Source: Ziziphus jujuba
Lineage: Eukaryota > Streptophyta > Magnoliopsida > Rosales > Rhamnaceae
Assembly: GCF_031755915.1 (NCBI RefSeq)
Contig: NC_083382.1
Location: 27,380,001 to 27,444,000, forward strand
Reading direction: 5' to 3'
Length of the DNA: 64,000 nucleotides
The notes beneath the pieces are model-generated. The model was not told where the DNA came from. It made no database searches and saw only the letters and a program-made list of their open reading frames with translations. Each line of letters begins with the position of its first letter. Within the stretch, counting starts at the first letter, position 1. Shown in pieces: positions 33,601 to 42,149 of this stretch. The position numbers were made by a program, and so were the translations under genes.

Positions 33601-34388
33601 GCGCGTGGAACGTCCGTTTTCTCTCCGGCGAACTTCGTTGTTCTCCTCTCGTCGGGTACTTTCACCTGGAATTGTCAAATTAATTATTTGAGCAACTTTC
33701 CGAAACACCAACTTGAAGAACAGTAGCTTTGTTTCTTCAAATTTTGAACCCAAGCTCTCAACCTGGAGCTCTGATACCACTTGTTGTGGTTCTCTGACCA
33801 CTTTAGAGAAGAAATATGAGAAGAAAATAAAAGAATTCTATTAATCTCTTAAAAATAGAATACAAAAATAAAAACTTCTCTCATGGAGGATTCTCTCGTG
33901 GAACCTCTCTCTGCACTCTCCAATTCTCTCTGGAATTGCTCACTCTTCTCTCAAGTTCTCTCTGGAACTTAAACAACTCTCTCTCTTGGAGTTTTCTCTC
34001 AATTCTCCTCACTTGGGAGGATTGAGATTGCTCTCTTGGCTTGATTTTCATGCAAAGGTAAGGAGCCTATTTATAGGCTTACAAGGCCACACTTTTCAAC
34101 ATCTTAGCCCACAATTGTTGATCGGTGCAGCAATGGTGTCAATAATGGTGGCTGTCAACAATGGTGGCTGTGGTTGGTGAGGTTGGTGCGGCTGTGGTTG
34201 GTGAGGTTGGTGCGGCTGGACTTCACAGATATCAAATATCTCGATTTCAGGGTGGATCAATTGAGCCTATTGGCTTTGGTTCGCAGACAAGTGTCATTAC
34301 GAAGGACAAACCCAACAGGCTCCCCCCACCAAACAGGAAGAACCCAAACCCCCCACCCAAACCACGTAAACCTTACAACGGAGGCTGA
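27655..34388 (+). CDS. Small proline-rich protein (71 residues), two exons, intron carrying a copia element
   Basis: Exon 1 is 27655-27732 (26 codons: MAGFSGFLLLPGLTYNGVDD..AIQQ) with donor CAG|GTAAGATC. Exon 2 is 34251-34388 (acceptor GATTTCAG; 45 codons and TGA), reading GGSIEPIGFGSQTSVITKD, then a Pro/Asn/Lys-rich tail (LPPPNRKNPNPPPKPRKP). Both ends are phase 0, so they join in frame. A TATA box and an AATAAA at 34495 fit a complete gene. The intron is now 6,518 bp because a 5,660-bp copia element with a 5-bp duplication sits in it; before insertion it was about 850 bp. I do not recognise the family. The N-terminus is hydrophobic but has no clear cleavage site. The exon pairing is my inference from matching phases and signals; no transcript was available. 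Confidence 0.65.
28568..29013 (-). repeat. 3' LTR of copia element 2
   Basis: 446 bp, with CT-rich blocks (TCTCTCTTGGAGTTTTCTCTC) and GGCTGTGGTTGGTGAGGTTGGTGC duplications near the end. Identical to the 5' LTR except for one base seen. Confidence 0.95.
29048..30943 (-). CDS. Copia element 2: reverse transcriptase and RNase H part of pol
   Basis: 631 open residues on the minus strand. An acidic linker (residues 1-110) leads to RT with KWVFKLKKDG (161-170), MDVKTAFLHGDLHEEIYM (Asp225) and the catalytic YVDD box at 311-314, then RNase H with STTEAEYIAAAKAGKEM and the CDNQSAMDLSKN motif, ending at a stop at 29048. These are the enzymes that copy element RNA into DNA. In intact relatives this is one frame with gag-integrase. 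Here the link is broken by a shift near 30920, in an A-run (T-run on the plus strand), and another near 31065. Confidence 0.92.
   Translation of the reverse strand: MKTKKMEDIEKPRMSPNYSSSAENFCPNPAPAQIATKDNEVHEDIPEADQEEEGDNEQGETQSSQAAAGPSQRSDDGTPPETSGLQVRRSERGRIPSKRFPESEYILLTEEGEPESFQEAVSHQEKEKWLQAMQDEMESLQKNHTYELVELPTGKKALKNKWVFKLKKDGSGRVVKHKARLVVKGFLQKKGIDFDEIFSPVVKMTSIRVIFGLVASLNLELEQMDVKTAFLHGDLHEEIYMEQSEGFEVSGKENLVCKLKKSLYGLKQAPRQWYKKFDSLMVSQGYKRTAADQCVYIKKFSGGNFIALLLYVDDMLIVGQDAMKISQLKKELSKSFDMKDLGPAQQILGMQIIRDRKNRRLWLSQEKYVERVIKRFNMDKAKPVSIPLANHFKLSKRLCPSSKEEIEEMASVPYSSAVGSLMYAMICTRPDIAHAVGVVSRFLSNPGKKHWEAVKWILRYLKGTSKLCLCYGGGDPILEGYTDADMAGDPDNRKSTSGYLYTFAGGAVSWQSRLQKCVALSTTEAEYIAAAKAGKEMLWLKRFLTELGIKQEDYKIHCDNQSAMDLSKNSMYHSRTKHIDIRYHWIREVIDQQLLKLIKIHTKENPADMLTKVVAQEKLKLCRDIAGIDGR
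30964..33066 (-). CDS. Copia element 2: gag, protease and integrase part, frameshifted at its end
   Basis: The start codon is at 33066 (MSMEESSSG) and 700 residues are open. The first roughly 230 are gag, followed by a CCHC knuckle C236-C239-H244-C249 (CYHCGLEGHMKKNC). The protease site is WIVDTAASYH (Asp300), with Ala where the family has Gly. The integrase zinc site is H429, H434, C460, C463, and the catalytic triad is D490 (VHSD), D553 (RSDNGGEY) and E589 (NGIAER). A frameshift near 31065 means the last roughly 35 residues are out of frame; the true frame continues on to about 30920. Otherwise well preserved. Confidence 0.9.
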   Translation of the reverse strand: MSMEESSSGAMVKLTATNYILWRPRMEDLLNCKDLFDPIEAEGENPDPSKVAEWKKLNKKTIGQIRQWIDHSVFHHVAKETDAYALWTKLEDMYQAKTARNKALLLKRLVHLTLQSGTSVAEHTSEFQSLVNQLSAVDYQLGDEDQALLLLSSLPDSWETLVVSLSNSAPNGKLTMAMVKDALFNEEARRKDIGMDQSHALVTERGRQQRGGRDRGRGRSKSRGRSTDGRKSSYKCYHCGLEGHMKKNCRKLLREQRLQGNQPKKDGETLVTCTGEVALCSTEEETCLHISTQDVEWIVDTAASYHVTPHRDFFKTYKAGDFGTVKMGNSSFAKIMGTGDIQIKTNIGCTITLKDVRHVPDLRLNLLSGAALDKQGYDNYFSKGTWKMTKGAIVVARGHICGTLYKTHVKICADSLNIAEGEASQNLWHQRLGHMSEKGLSTLARKKLITVCKDAALNPCNHCLFGKQHRVSFSFSASRKSELLSLVHSDVCGPMEVESLGGNKYFLTFIDDASRKVWVYFLKTKDQVLDYFKLFHTMVERETGKKLKCLRSDNGGEYTSKEFDAYCRRHGIRHEKMVPRTPQHNGIAERMNRTIMEKVRSMLSMAKLPKPFWGEAVRAACYLINRSPSVPLNFEIPEKMWSGKIPSYSHLRVFGCIAYVHVSKEAQTEARCKIYSMHLYRIWRRRIRIQVMGPENQEGY
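33067..33781 (-). repeat. Leader of copia element 2 with two short tandem arrays
   Basis: Between the primer-binding site and gag there are two arrays (plus-strand wording). About 33190-33385 holds five to six copies of a unit of about 35 bp built from CAGGGG.T...C.GTAATTTC. About 33392-33535 holds roughly a dozen GCTGACGTGGC / GATGACGTGTC words. The rest (33540-33700) is GC-richer with GGCGCGTGCG words. The reading frame across it (33358-33801) enters the LTR and is not a gene. Confidence 0.8.
33782..34227 (-). repeat. 5' LTR of copia element 2
   Basis: 446 bp. It drives transcription towards lower coordinates and abuts the tRNA-iMet primer-binding site at 33768-33779. Confidence 0.95.
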
Positions 34389-35076
34389 GGCATGTATTGT
34401 ATAGATATCTAAGTTTTTTCTACCGTGTGGCTTTGTTGCAAGTGGCATCTATTAATACTTGTATGCAGTCATCACATAACTGTCCGATGATCCCAATAAA
34501 TAAAGGTTATATACATGCATAGGAAAAAAACAATAATATTGGGTATGTATTTACAGGACAGTACTCAATCATGATATTATGAAATAAAGGATAAAGTCGC
34601 TTGCTTTGCTTGGGTATAGTTCACTTATACAATATATATATATATATATATATATAATATTGGAGATGCGGAATTCTGACTTATTAATTTTGCCAAATAT
34701 CTTTAATTAAAAGCTAATTATATATGTATATAATTTTATGAATAAGGCATATTGTGAATATATATGGTATTCATAAAATGAAAAAAATTGCGTTTGTCTG
34801 TTTGATATAGTTTTGGATTAATTTATAATTTATAAATGCGGGAATACTGTTAGATTTAAAAATAAAAAATAAAAAAATTCCACTAATTTATAAAGTTTTG
34901 GGCCATTTAAAGCTACTTATTTTTATTCAAAAAACACAAAAAAAAAAAAAATCCAAAAAAACCGAAATATTTTTAAATTAGAAGTTCTACTTACACTATC
35001 AAAAAATTTCAATAGTCTTTAAATTTTTTATTTTCTAAATTACCCTTTGATTTGTTTGTTTTATTTTTATTTTTTC
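34389..35076. other. 3' flank of the 71-residue-protein gene
   Basis: AATAAATAAA at 34495-34504 is a likely polyadenylation signal. From 34558 to about 34775 the sequence is paralogous to 5185-5400. It includes (TA)n near 34631-34655. The rest is AT-rich without recognised content. Confidence 0.5.
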
Positions 35077-35679
35077 AAGTGCTGCTTTTTGCAAGATTAA
35101 AATTTATTTTCACCTCCCATTTTATACGAAATTACAAAAACATCCTTCTCTCTGTCTACCGGTATTTTTTTTCGACGAACCTACAGTATCTACTTTACTT
35201 TTCCTACATTTGTATCTGCTTCAATGGCACTTTCTCTTTCTCTCTGTCTTGTAGATGTTTCGTTTCTTTGTGATCTTAAATTGGTATAACTGGGAACAAA
35301 TAGTTTCGGTAACAGGAGGAACAAGACCCACACCCTTTGTGTGAGGCATGGACACCACTGCTTCCATCTCCAAAAGAGTTGTTGTTTTGGAGAAAGCCTG
35401 AGATATTTTATTTGGTTTCTGTTTAAATCCTATGCTTTTTTTGATGGGTTTTCATTGTTATGAGTTGTGCTAGTATTTGGTCATTTAACACTTTCCCAAG
35501 CAAAAGTGTCGACATACTGTGTTTATAGCAGGGTGAGGGGCAAAGAATTTTAATAGAAGAGACCGACCCAAAGAGGAAAAGAAAGAAAAATAAATAAATA
35601 ATAAAAGGATGTTTTTGTAATTTTGAATAAAATTGCAGTGTAAAAAAAAAAAATTTAAGCCGTGTAAAAAGCAGTACTT
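35077..35679. mobile_element. Foldback/MITE-like element, 603 bp
   Basis: The left arm AAGTGCTGCTTTTTGCA.. is matched inversely by the right arm ..TAAAAAGCAGTACTT. Both contain AAATTACAAAAACATCCTTT and flanking TTTTA/ACC words over about 70-75 bp. The centre (35230-35530) is unrelated, less AT-rich and non-coding. I could not identify a target duplication, so the superfamily is open. Confidence 0.6.
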
Positions 35680-35869
35680 TTTTTAAATTTTTAATTAGGA
35701 AGATCAAGAAGGAAGCAAGTTAGCTGCAGTGATTGATCATCCTCATAAAAATACAAATACAAATTCGAATGATATCAGATGCAGCAAAATTTTAAATAAT
35801 TTATAAATTAGATTATTTATTTAGAAAAAAAAAAAAAAAGAAAAGAAGCCCAAAGACATGGAAAGTAAC

Positions 35870-35990
35870 TTTCATCAAGATTAAAATTGGCATATTGGAC
35901 TGATTGGACTTCTCTGTGTTGGGCCACCAAGACTGGTTGGACTTGGACCTCAACACAGTGTTTGGAAAACAACCCGGATTCCCATCTTTT
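35870..35990. repeat. Dispersed segment paralogous to 25235-25380
   Basis: See the copy at 25235. This one lies about 60 bp upstream of the probable 5'UTR exon of the gene at 37189. Confidence 0.65.
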
Positions 35991-36039
35991 GGTTTAAGCG
36001 GATATCCAAACCCACATGGTCTGTGCGAAAAACCACCAA

Positions 36040-37188
36040 ACAACGCCCTTCTTCAACCCCTGCGCTTTGCCTTCTTCAGCCGCCTCTTACAAAGCACAAT
36101 GCTCCATCGATTCTTCTTAAGCTCCGTAAGCAACAACCAAACTTTTCCCTTTTACTATCACTTCTAAGCAGAACACCATTTTTGACTAACCACTGACTCT
36201 CTGATCTTCCTTTGGGTTTCAGGTAATTTTATTAACCAATGGGTCTTTTGGGTTTAAGGCTTCAGATAATTTTTTTTTTTTTTAATTACTTGGTTTCTTG
36301 ATAATTTTGCTCCGATTTTTGTATTATGAAAGCTGTATTTTTTTTGTTAATTATGGATGTTCTGATGTCATTTCCTTGCTATTTATAATTTCTTTTATGT
36401 TTATTTATTTATTTTTTAGATATGATAATTAGAACATAGTGAACTGCCAAAAAAAAAAAAAAAAAAAAAAACAATTGTGATTTATGGTCTGAAAAGGATC
36501 ATACAGTGTCCATACTGTAGCACCTTGACCTTTCATAAACTTTTTGTTAATGCCTCTGCCAGTGGGCAAGGGATATCTTCATCGACTCCTTTTGATGGGT
36601 TTCTTCCCTACTCTTTATGTGGTTTGTATGCCAATATATAAATTAGTGGGGAGTTGGGTACCCATATCTTTGTTGGAGCTTAACTCCTTTTTCATTATGA
36701 AATTACAAATAGTTGTATTTTACAAATTTGATCATGTCTAGTTTCTATTTTGAAGGATGACTAAGATGCTAACTAATTCATGTTTGGCAACCTATATTAT
36801 TCTTTACCTAATTTTTGCTGACATTTAAATTGATTCTGTTTATGTTGATTGTGGTTCTGAAATATTTATGGGTTTATATGTTATTTGGTAAGTTTGGATT
36901 TGATTAATAGGAACATATTATAGTTTTGAAGGTGTAACTCTGTAGGTTGTATAATCCCTTAACAATGAGCTTTAAAAGTTAAATGGTATTGCAGTTTTTT
37001 AAGGAAAAAGTAATTCCTACCTACTTTCTCATTCAACTGAGTTCAGAAATTTAAAAGGTTATCTGTATTCAATGTTGTTGCAGCAGCTTGCAGAAAGAGA
37101 GTGTTAATCTAAAATAGGAATAGAAACACATAATGACATAGAAGATCAGAAAATTACAACAAGTCATCACGATATTGGGTGGAGAGTA
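36040..37188 (+). promoter_or_regulatory. Probable 5'UTR exon and intron of the 83-residue-protein gene
   Basis: A C/T-rich stretch (about 36040-36125) ends at a good donor (GCTCC|GTAAGC). A T-rich intron runs to the acceptor TTGTTGCAG (37083), and the next exon carries the ATG at 37189. A 15-codon upstream frame (MLHRFFLSS then spliced QLAEREC) would stop before the main start. The intron has no recognised gene. Inference from splice signals only. Confidence 0.45.
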
Positions 37189-37440
37189 ATGTTAGAAGAA
37201 CAGTATCGAAAAGCCAAAGAGAATGCAGAGACTTACCCCTATGTGTGGGCTTCCTACATTGTTGTATATGGTGGTTTTGCTCTCTGGACTACCTACAGGT
37301 GGAGAAAGCTCCGCAAGACCGAGGACAGAGTGCGAGGCCTACAGGAAAGGTTACGCAAGCTTGTTCAAGCTGAAGAATCTACAGGTTCTGCTGCCTCTGT
37401 CGAAAAGGTTCCACCATTTGCTGATAAATCCCCAAAATGA
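37189..37440 (+). CDS. Small single-pass membrane protein with coiled-coil tail (83 residues)
   Basis: MLEEQYRKAKENAE leads into an aromatic hydrophobic stretch (about residues 16-36, YPYVWASYIVVYGGFALW), then a highly charged helix (38-63, WRKLRKTEDRVRGLQERLRK) that looks like a coiled coil, and a short Ser/Pro tail. The pattern of one membrane helix followed by a basic coiled coil is typical of small plant organelle or ER membrane proteins. I believe it is a conserved plant protein of unknown function, but cannot name it. The ATG was chosen because it directly follows the likely splice acceptor and gives the whole conserved frame. Confidence 0.75.
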   Translation: MLEEQYRKAKENAETYPYVWASYIVVYGGFALWTTYRWRKLRKTEDRVRGLQERLRKLVQAEESTGSAASVEKVPPFADKSPK

Positions 37441-38667
37441 AATGATTAGCTGATTTTGTTTAAGATTCTTTACCCCTTAAAAATTGCTTGAATTTCAGAA
37501 TGGATAATAATATTTGCATGGTCAACTGGGGAAAACACTAGGAATGAATGTTCTTGGGGGTTCAAGTATCGTTCATCTCCTTGTCAAGTTGTAGTTAGGA
37601 AAAAAAAGAAGTCTGAATTAGAGTAAAGTGAGGTTAAGCATACAGTGAGTTAATGAATGTATGATTCGGCTAATCCATTTCATTGTACAAATCTTTAGTG
37701 AAGTTGGGCTCACAGTTTTGATTGACTTTCAAATATAAGTTTTTATGCTTTCTGACTGCAAAGAATCTTAAACTTCATTGTTTCTGCTTTCTCTATTTGC
37801 AAATGTGGATTGTTTTATATTCATATTATATTGGCTCAGTATTTGGTGCTTGCTGATGGTAATTGACCCTCAGTATTACCTCAGGTTGGATAACCTGCCA
37901 TCTGTAAGCTTTACCGTTATCTCTTGGATTAATGTTTTTACTTGGAAAGTTGGAATATACTGCTTTGCATATAGGCTATCTCTGGATTTTGGAATTTTTC
38001 TTTAGAACAGAGAAATAATAATACAAGGTTATAGAGGTAGGTGAGCGTGTGAAGGAGAGAGCTTTTATTTTATTACTTTATTATTATTATTTTTTTTTAT
38101 TGCTTTCTGTAGTGAATATTAATTATTTGGATCGAAATGTATTAAAAAATATATAAAATTATAGATTCTATACAGTTATTATTATTAAGTCGTTAGTGTA
38201 GACTAAGAACCTCCATTTTTGTGATCACATCTATACTATTTTATATACTTGGAAGCCCTGGTTAGTGAAAGTTTTTCCTCTGTTGCTCTTTATTTTTTCA
38301 TCTATTAGAGACCACCAAAAATAATAATGATTAAAAAAAAAAAAAAAAACACTCACTAACTAAAATCGATAGGTGGACAGTTGACAGCTATCAATTTCAT
38401 AAAAGTTGTTATAATTCACTAGCTCAAATTTTTCCCTAAAAACAAGGTTAGTTATTAAAATTCATCACATATGGACATTGCAAAATATCTCCCAATAGTG
38501 CACTGGGGGGACCTGACTTTGTCTCTTTCGTTATTTTATTTTATATATTCTTACTTATCCAAAGTCAATTCAAGCATCAAAAAAAGTTGTCTAACTTTTG
38601 GACTGAAAATGAAAAGCACTTCCATGGTTCCATGTTACTAGCCAACTAAACTATGGTATGGTGCCTC

Positions 38668-38675
38668 TATAAATA
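38668..38675 (+). promoter_or_regulatory. TATA box, MAQEYLKEY copy 1
   Basis: TATAAATA in CCTCTATAAATAGGGGA, about 85 bp before the ATG. The same box occurs in copy 2 (46110). Confidence 0.75.
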
Positions 38676-38819
38676 GGGGAAATTCCCTAGAACTCATTGC
38701 AGCAGCAATATATAATATATCCATTGCAGAAGTGAGAAGTACATAGTAGCAGCCATGGCACAAGAATACCTGAAGGAGTACAGGCGTTTAATGAGCAACG
38801 ATGATCTTCAGGCTCCATC

Positions 38820-41781
38820 TGTCAGGACCCGTCCAGAATTCCTTCCCCGGAACCCTAGACAGCCCTGATCCCAGGAAAACCCTACCGAACCCTCCAACGG
38901 AAAATCCGGCAGAGCCTCCCCTAAGGGATTTACTTACCACAAATTACCTGCACTGAAAACACACTTCTAACAACATCCTCTTATTCCTCCCACAGTCTAC
39001 AAATTGTTTCCACAAATTTCAGCACTTCAATATAAAAAAATACAGTAATCCAGTGCAAGATAAATACAACCAGAGTGAAAGAAATAGTACAACTGCAATA
39101 AAGAAGAACAGGGTACTTCACGAAGTAAAACAGCGATGAAGATCAAGTCCGCTCTGGATGAACACCGACAACCTGGTACCTAGAGGAACGGAATTTAAGA
39201 GTGTGAGATGCTAATCATCTCAGTGAGCGACCCTACTACTATACCATATAATATCACAGTAATAAGTATAAATAATAATTATTTGGAAATAATAATTTCT
39301 CTCAAAACCCTTACAATTCTCTCAGTTGGAAAGGTTCCCCTTTTAAAACATTTTCACAAAACCCTTTATTCATATTCTCCGAAAACCAAGACATCAAATA
39401 ATTAAATACCGGAAGCAGTAATAATTAATTTTATTTTTCCAATACAGTTTCCAAACATTTTATTTTTAAAACACAGTTCTGAAAATCATTTGATGCACCC
39501 ACTATATATCAGTGGCGCCAGAGTACCCAGCGTCCCGAGGTACTGCCAGACAGGAGGTTATAGAGAGAAACCGGCATACGGTCGCGTGGCGTCCTACTGC
39601 GCCGCTGCTAACCTGGTGTCCCGGCCAAAGGGGGGTGGCCACCCTCTCCGATGGCATCCACAGGACACCCTCATAATATCACCTGCGCGCTACTCACACC
39701 CACCTGCGTGCTAATCATATCCGTGTGCACAATATCCATATCACATATACCATATCACATAATCAGAACACCAGTACGTGCACGGTGCATCTAAAAATCA
39801 TAAAATCCATAAATTTAAATCATAAAACAAATTTCACATTTTTCATAAGCATAGCGGGCATAATCCATCCGCTTGAACCGGGAAATTCTCCACAATTTCT
39901 TTATAATCAATGCCATAAATTCCATGATTTTCAAATCCACCAACTCCCAAATCCATCAATTCAAATATCCACATTTTCCCAACAGCATAAATAATTTCTC
40001 GAAATATCATAATCAAATCTCATAATATTTCATGGGCATATTTTATAAAAATTGAAATCACCAACATAACCAAATATTTTCTTTGAAATATTTGAAAATC
40101 AAATCGTGCCCAATTTACCATTAAAATCACACCAATTTCAAAATCCTCAAAACCATAGCATAATTTCACATGGCATAAATTTGTAAAATGCACATGTTCT
40201 TAAATCCAATAAATTCATAAATAATTCCACAATAAATCCAATAAATATTTGGCACAAGAAATTAATTTCCAAATATTTAAATCACACATAATATATTCAC
40301 CAATTAAATTCCCAAAATTAATTTGAAGGTGGGTCACTCACCTGGAGCACGCAATTAACCCACGATCCACTACGGGATCAATTCTACGACTCACCGGTGC
40401 TCCTAGAACAAAATTCACAGACAGTCAAATAAATTAATATTTTATTCGGGTAAATAATACCCGGTACCCGGGGGGTCAAAACACAAACGATATCTAGAAT
40501 TTACGAGTTATATACCGAATCGAAGCTTGAGTGATGCTAATCACAGATCCGGTCTTAATTTTCGATGATCGTACCCGACGGGGTTTGAATTTCGTCGGGA
40601 AGCTTTTCGGGTTTCGGCTCCGCAATTCTCCCAAACCGTCGCGAATTGGCGGAAACGGATGCCGGATTTGGGTTCAGGAGATCGAACACAGCGGACTGGA
40701 GCTGGCCGGAATTTCGGGTACTCGCCGGAACAGTAATTTCCGGCGGGCCGCCACGGTCACCGGCAACCGTCGCCGACGGCGGCGCGTGCGGTGGCCGTTG
40801 GCTGTGAAATTTTGCAGTCTTGTAGATCTTGAGGAGAGCAACCCAACGGGACCGGCGGTGAGCAAAACGGAGGTCGGACGGCGGAGAAATCACCGTTTGA
40901 AGATTTCCGACCCCTCGCAGGAAAACGCTCCGATCCCGGCGCGTCGGTGGTCCGATGGCCGTGATTTTTGGTGGGTAGGCCGGACTTGAGGAGAGGATCA
41001 AGGCTGTCAGGCGCGTGTGGCCGGAAAATGGCCTGAACAGTGCCGATTCGCGGTGGCCGGCGGTGGAGGGGGAAAAATCGCCGCCAAACTTCGGACGTCC
41101 GATCCGGGCGCGTCCGGCGGCTGTTCGCCGTGAAATTTGGAGGTTTTGCCGAAAATGAGGTGGGCAATCTGGATGGCCGGCGCGTGTACAGTAACTAGGC
41201 CGAAAAACGTGAAAATGACCGGCGGCCGGTGACTCTCTCTCTCTTTCTCTCTCCTCTCTCTCTTTCTCTCTCTTCCCCGAGAGTTTTAACAAATAAAAAA
41301 CCCTACGTGACACTGTTCATTCCACGTGGACCAATCAGAAGCTGACACATGGCGTTTCACTGTTTACCGACCCAAAAACATTAAAATAATACGGTATCCG
41401 GTAAACTTCAAACGTCCATAACTTTTTAACCGGATGTCCGTTTTGAGCGTGCCGCTTGTCTGTGAACTCGTATCGACGAGCACTTCACAACCATGCATGA
41501 GTCAAAGCTCAATTCCCCATAAACAAAAAGTCAACTCCGGCACCCCTTGGACAGTTTGGACGGCAACTTGTTTCGTCCATAACTTTCAAACCGTAGCTCC
41601 GTTTTCGACGTGCTACCAGTTTACGAACTCGTGGCATCGTGCACTTCGCCACGGTACCCTGGTCAACTCGAAATTTCCACAAAGTCAAAAAGTCAACTTT
41701 TGACCCCTTTCGGTCAACGATCAACGGTCAACCTCGGTCAACGTGCACGGATTCCGGTGCGATTTGGGACGGGGTGTTACA
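38820..41781 (-). mobile_element. Solo LTR (copy 1) of a large LTR-retrotransposon family, in a coding exon
   Basis: 2,962 bp beginning TGTCAGGACCCGTCC and ending GGGACGGGGTGTTACA, flanked by CCATC on both sides (38815-38819, 41782-41786). On the minus strand it starts TGTAACACCCCGTCCC, the usual start of LTRs of Tekay/Del-type chromovirus Gypsy elements, so minus orientation is likely. No primer-binding site, polypurine tract or pol sequence is inside, hence solo LTR. It has a GC-rich block (40540-41220) with long chance open frames on both strands. Related copies are at 54073-57310 and 61369-64000. Confidence 0.85.
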
Positions 41782-41940
41782 CCATCTGTGGTGAAGAGTA
41801 ATAAAAAACAAAACCAATATCAACAGGATCCTCCAACAAAGCCCATTCATGCAGTAGCTGAGCAAACTGCTGAACAGAAACAGGTATATTAGAGCTTGTT
41901 TGGGATTGTTAATTTTCATGCTAAGTGCCTAAATCTCATA

Positions 41941-41958
41941 TATATATATATATATATA
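41941..41958. repeat. (TA)n microsatellite in intron 1 of copy 1
   Basis: It is conserved in position in copy 2 (46415-46435) and loosely in copy 3, so it predates the tandem duplication. Confidence 0.7.
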
Positions 41959-42149
41959 GATGTACATATATTTATGGTTTGGAAGAAGTATTTTTGGATG
42001 ATTTTTGATGGATCGAAATCATTCTTCTTTGTAGTGGTCAAGGACGTGCGGACGCCTTCCTATAAATATATATAGGACGCAGGGACACCTTCGTATAGCT
42101 ACAAAAAATTCAGCGTTGAATAAGGTAAAGCTTTGTCTATATGAATATT

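Larger units (their letters stand above)
28568..34227 (-). mobile_element. Ty1/copia LTR retrotransposon (element 2), structurally complete and young
   Basis: The LTRs 28568-29013 and 33782-34227 are both 446 bp, TGTTGTGG...CTTCACA, and differ by eye at only one base (28929 C, 34143 T). The target duplication is GATAT (28563-28567, 34228-34232). On the minus strand the primer-binding site TGGTATCAGAGC (33768-33779) lies two bases from the 5' LTR. A polypurine tract (inverse of ATTCTCCCCCTCC, from 29014) adjoins the 3' LTR. Internal order is gag, protease, integrase, RT, RNase H, with two frameshifts. It lies antisense in the intron of the 71-residue-protein gene. Confidence 0.96.
38753..42140 (+). 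pseudogene. MAQEYLKEY-family gene copy 1, broken by a solo LTR in exon 1
   Basis: The start codon is at 38753. The first 22 codons read MAQEYLKEYRRLMSNDDLQA. and match copies 2 and 3. At 38819/38820 a 2,962-bp LTR is inserted with the target repeat CCATC. The frame of exon 1 resumes at 41787 and runs to the donor AAACAG|GTATAT (41883), so apart from the insertion exon 1 is still open. Translation into the LTR would stop after about 17 foreign codons. The exon 2 equivalent starts after TTTGTAG at 42035 (WSRTCGR..) but has lost the family's end. The promoter and splice sites are kept, so the death by insertion is probably fairly recent. Confidence 0.85.

Noticed and set aside
33358..33801. 147-residue frame upstream of gag in copia element 2
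   Set aside because: It spans the tandem arrays of the leader and crosses the primer-binding site into the LTR.
36544..36741. 65-residue frame upstream of the 83-residue-protein gene
   Set aside because: Within the predicted 5'UTR intron; no domain or start context and not supported by anything else.
40531..41313. Long GC-rich open frames on both strands (up to 252 residues)
   Set aside because: They lie inside the solo LTR, overlap each other on opposite strands, are full of simple Arg/Pro/Ser, have no domain, and are not kept in the related copies at 54073 and 61369.
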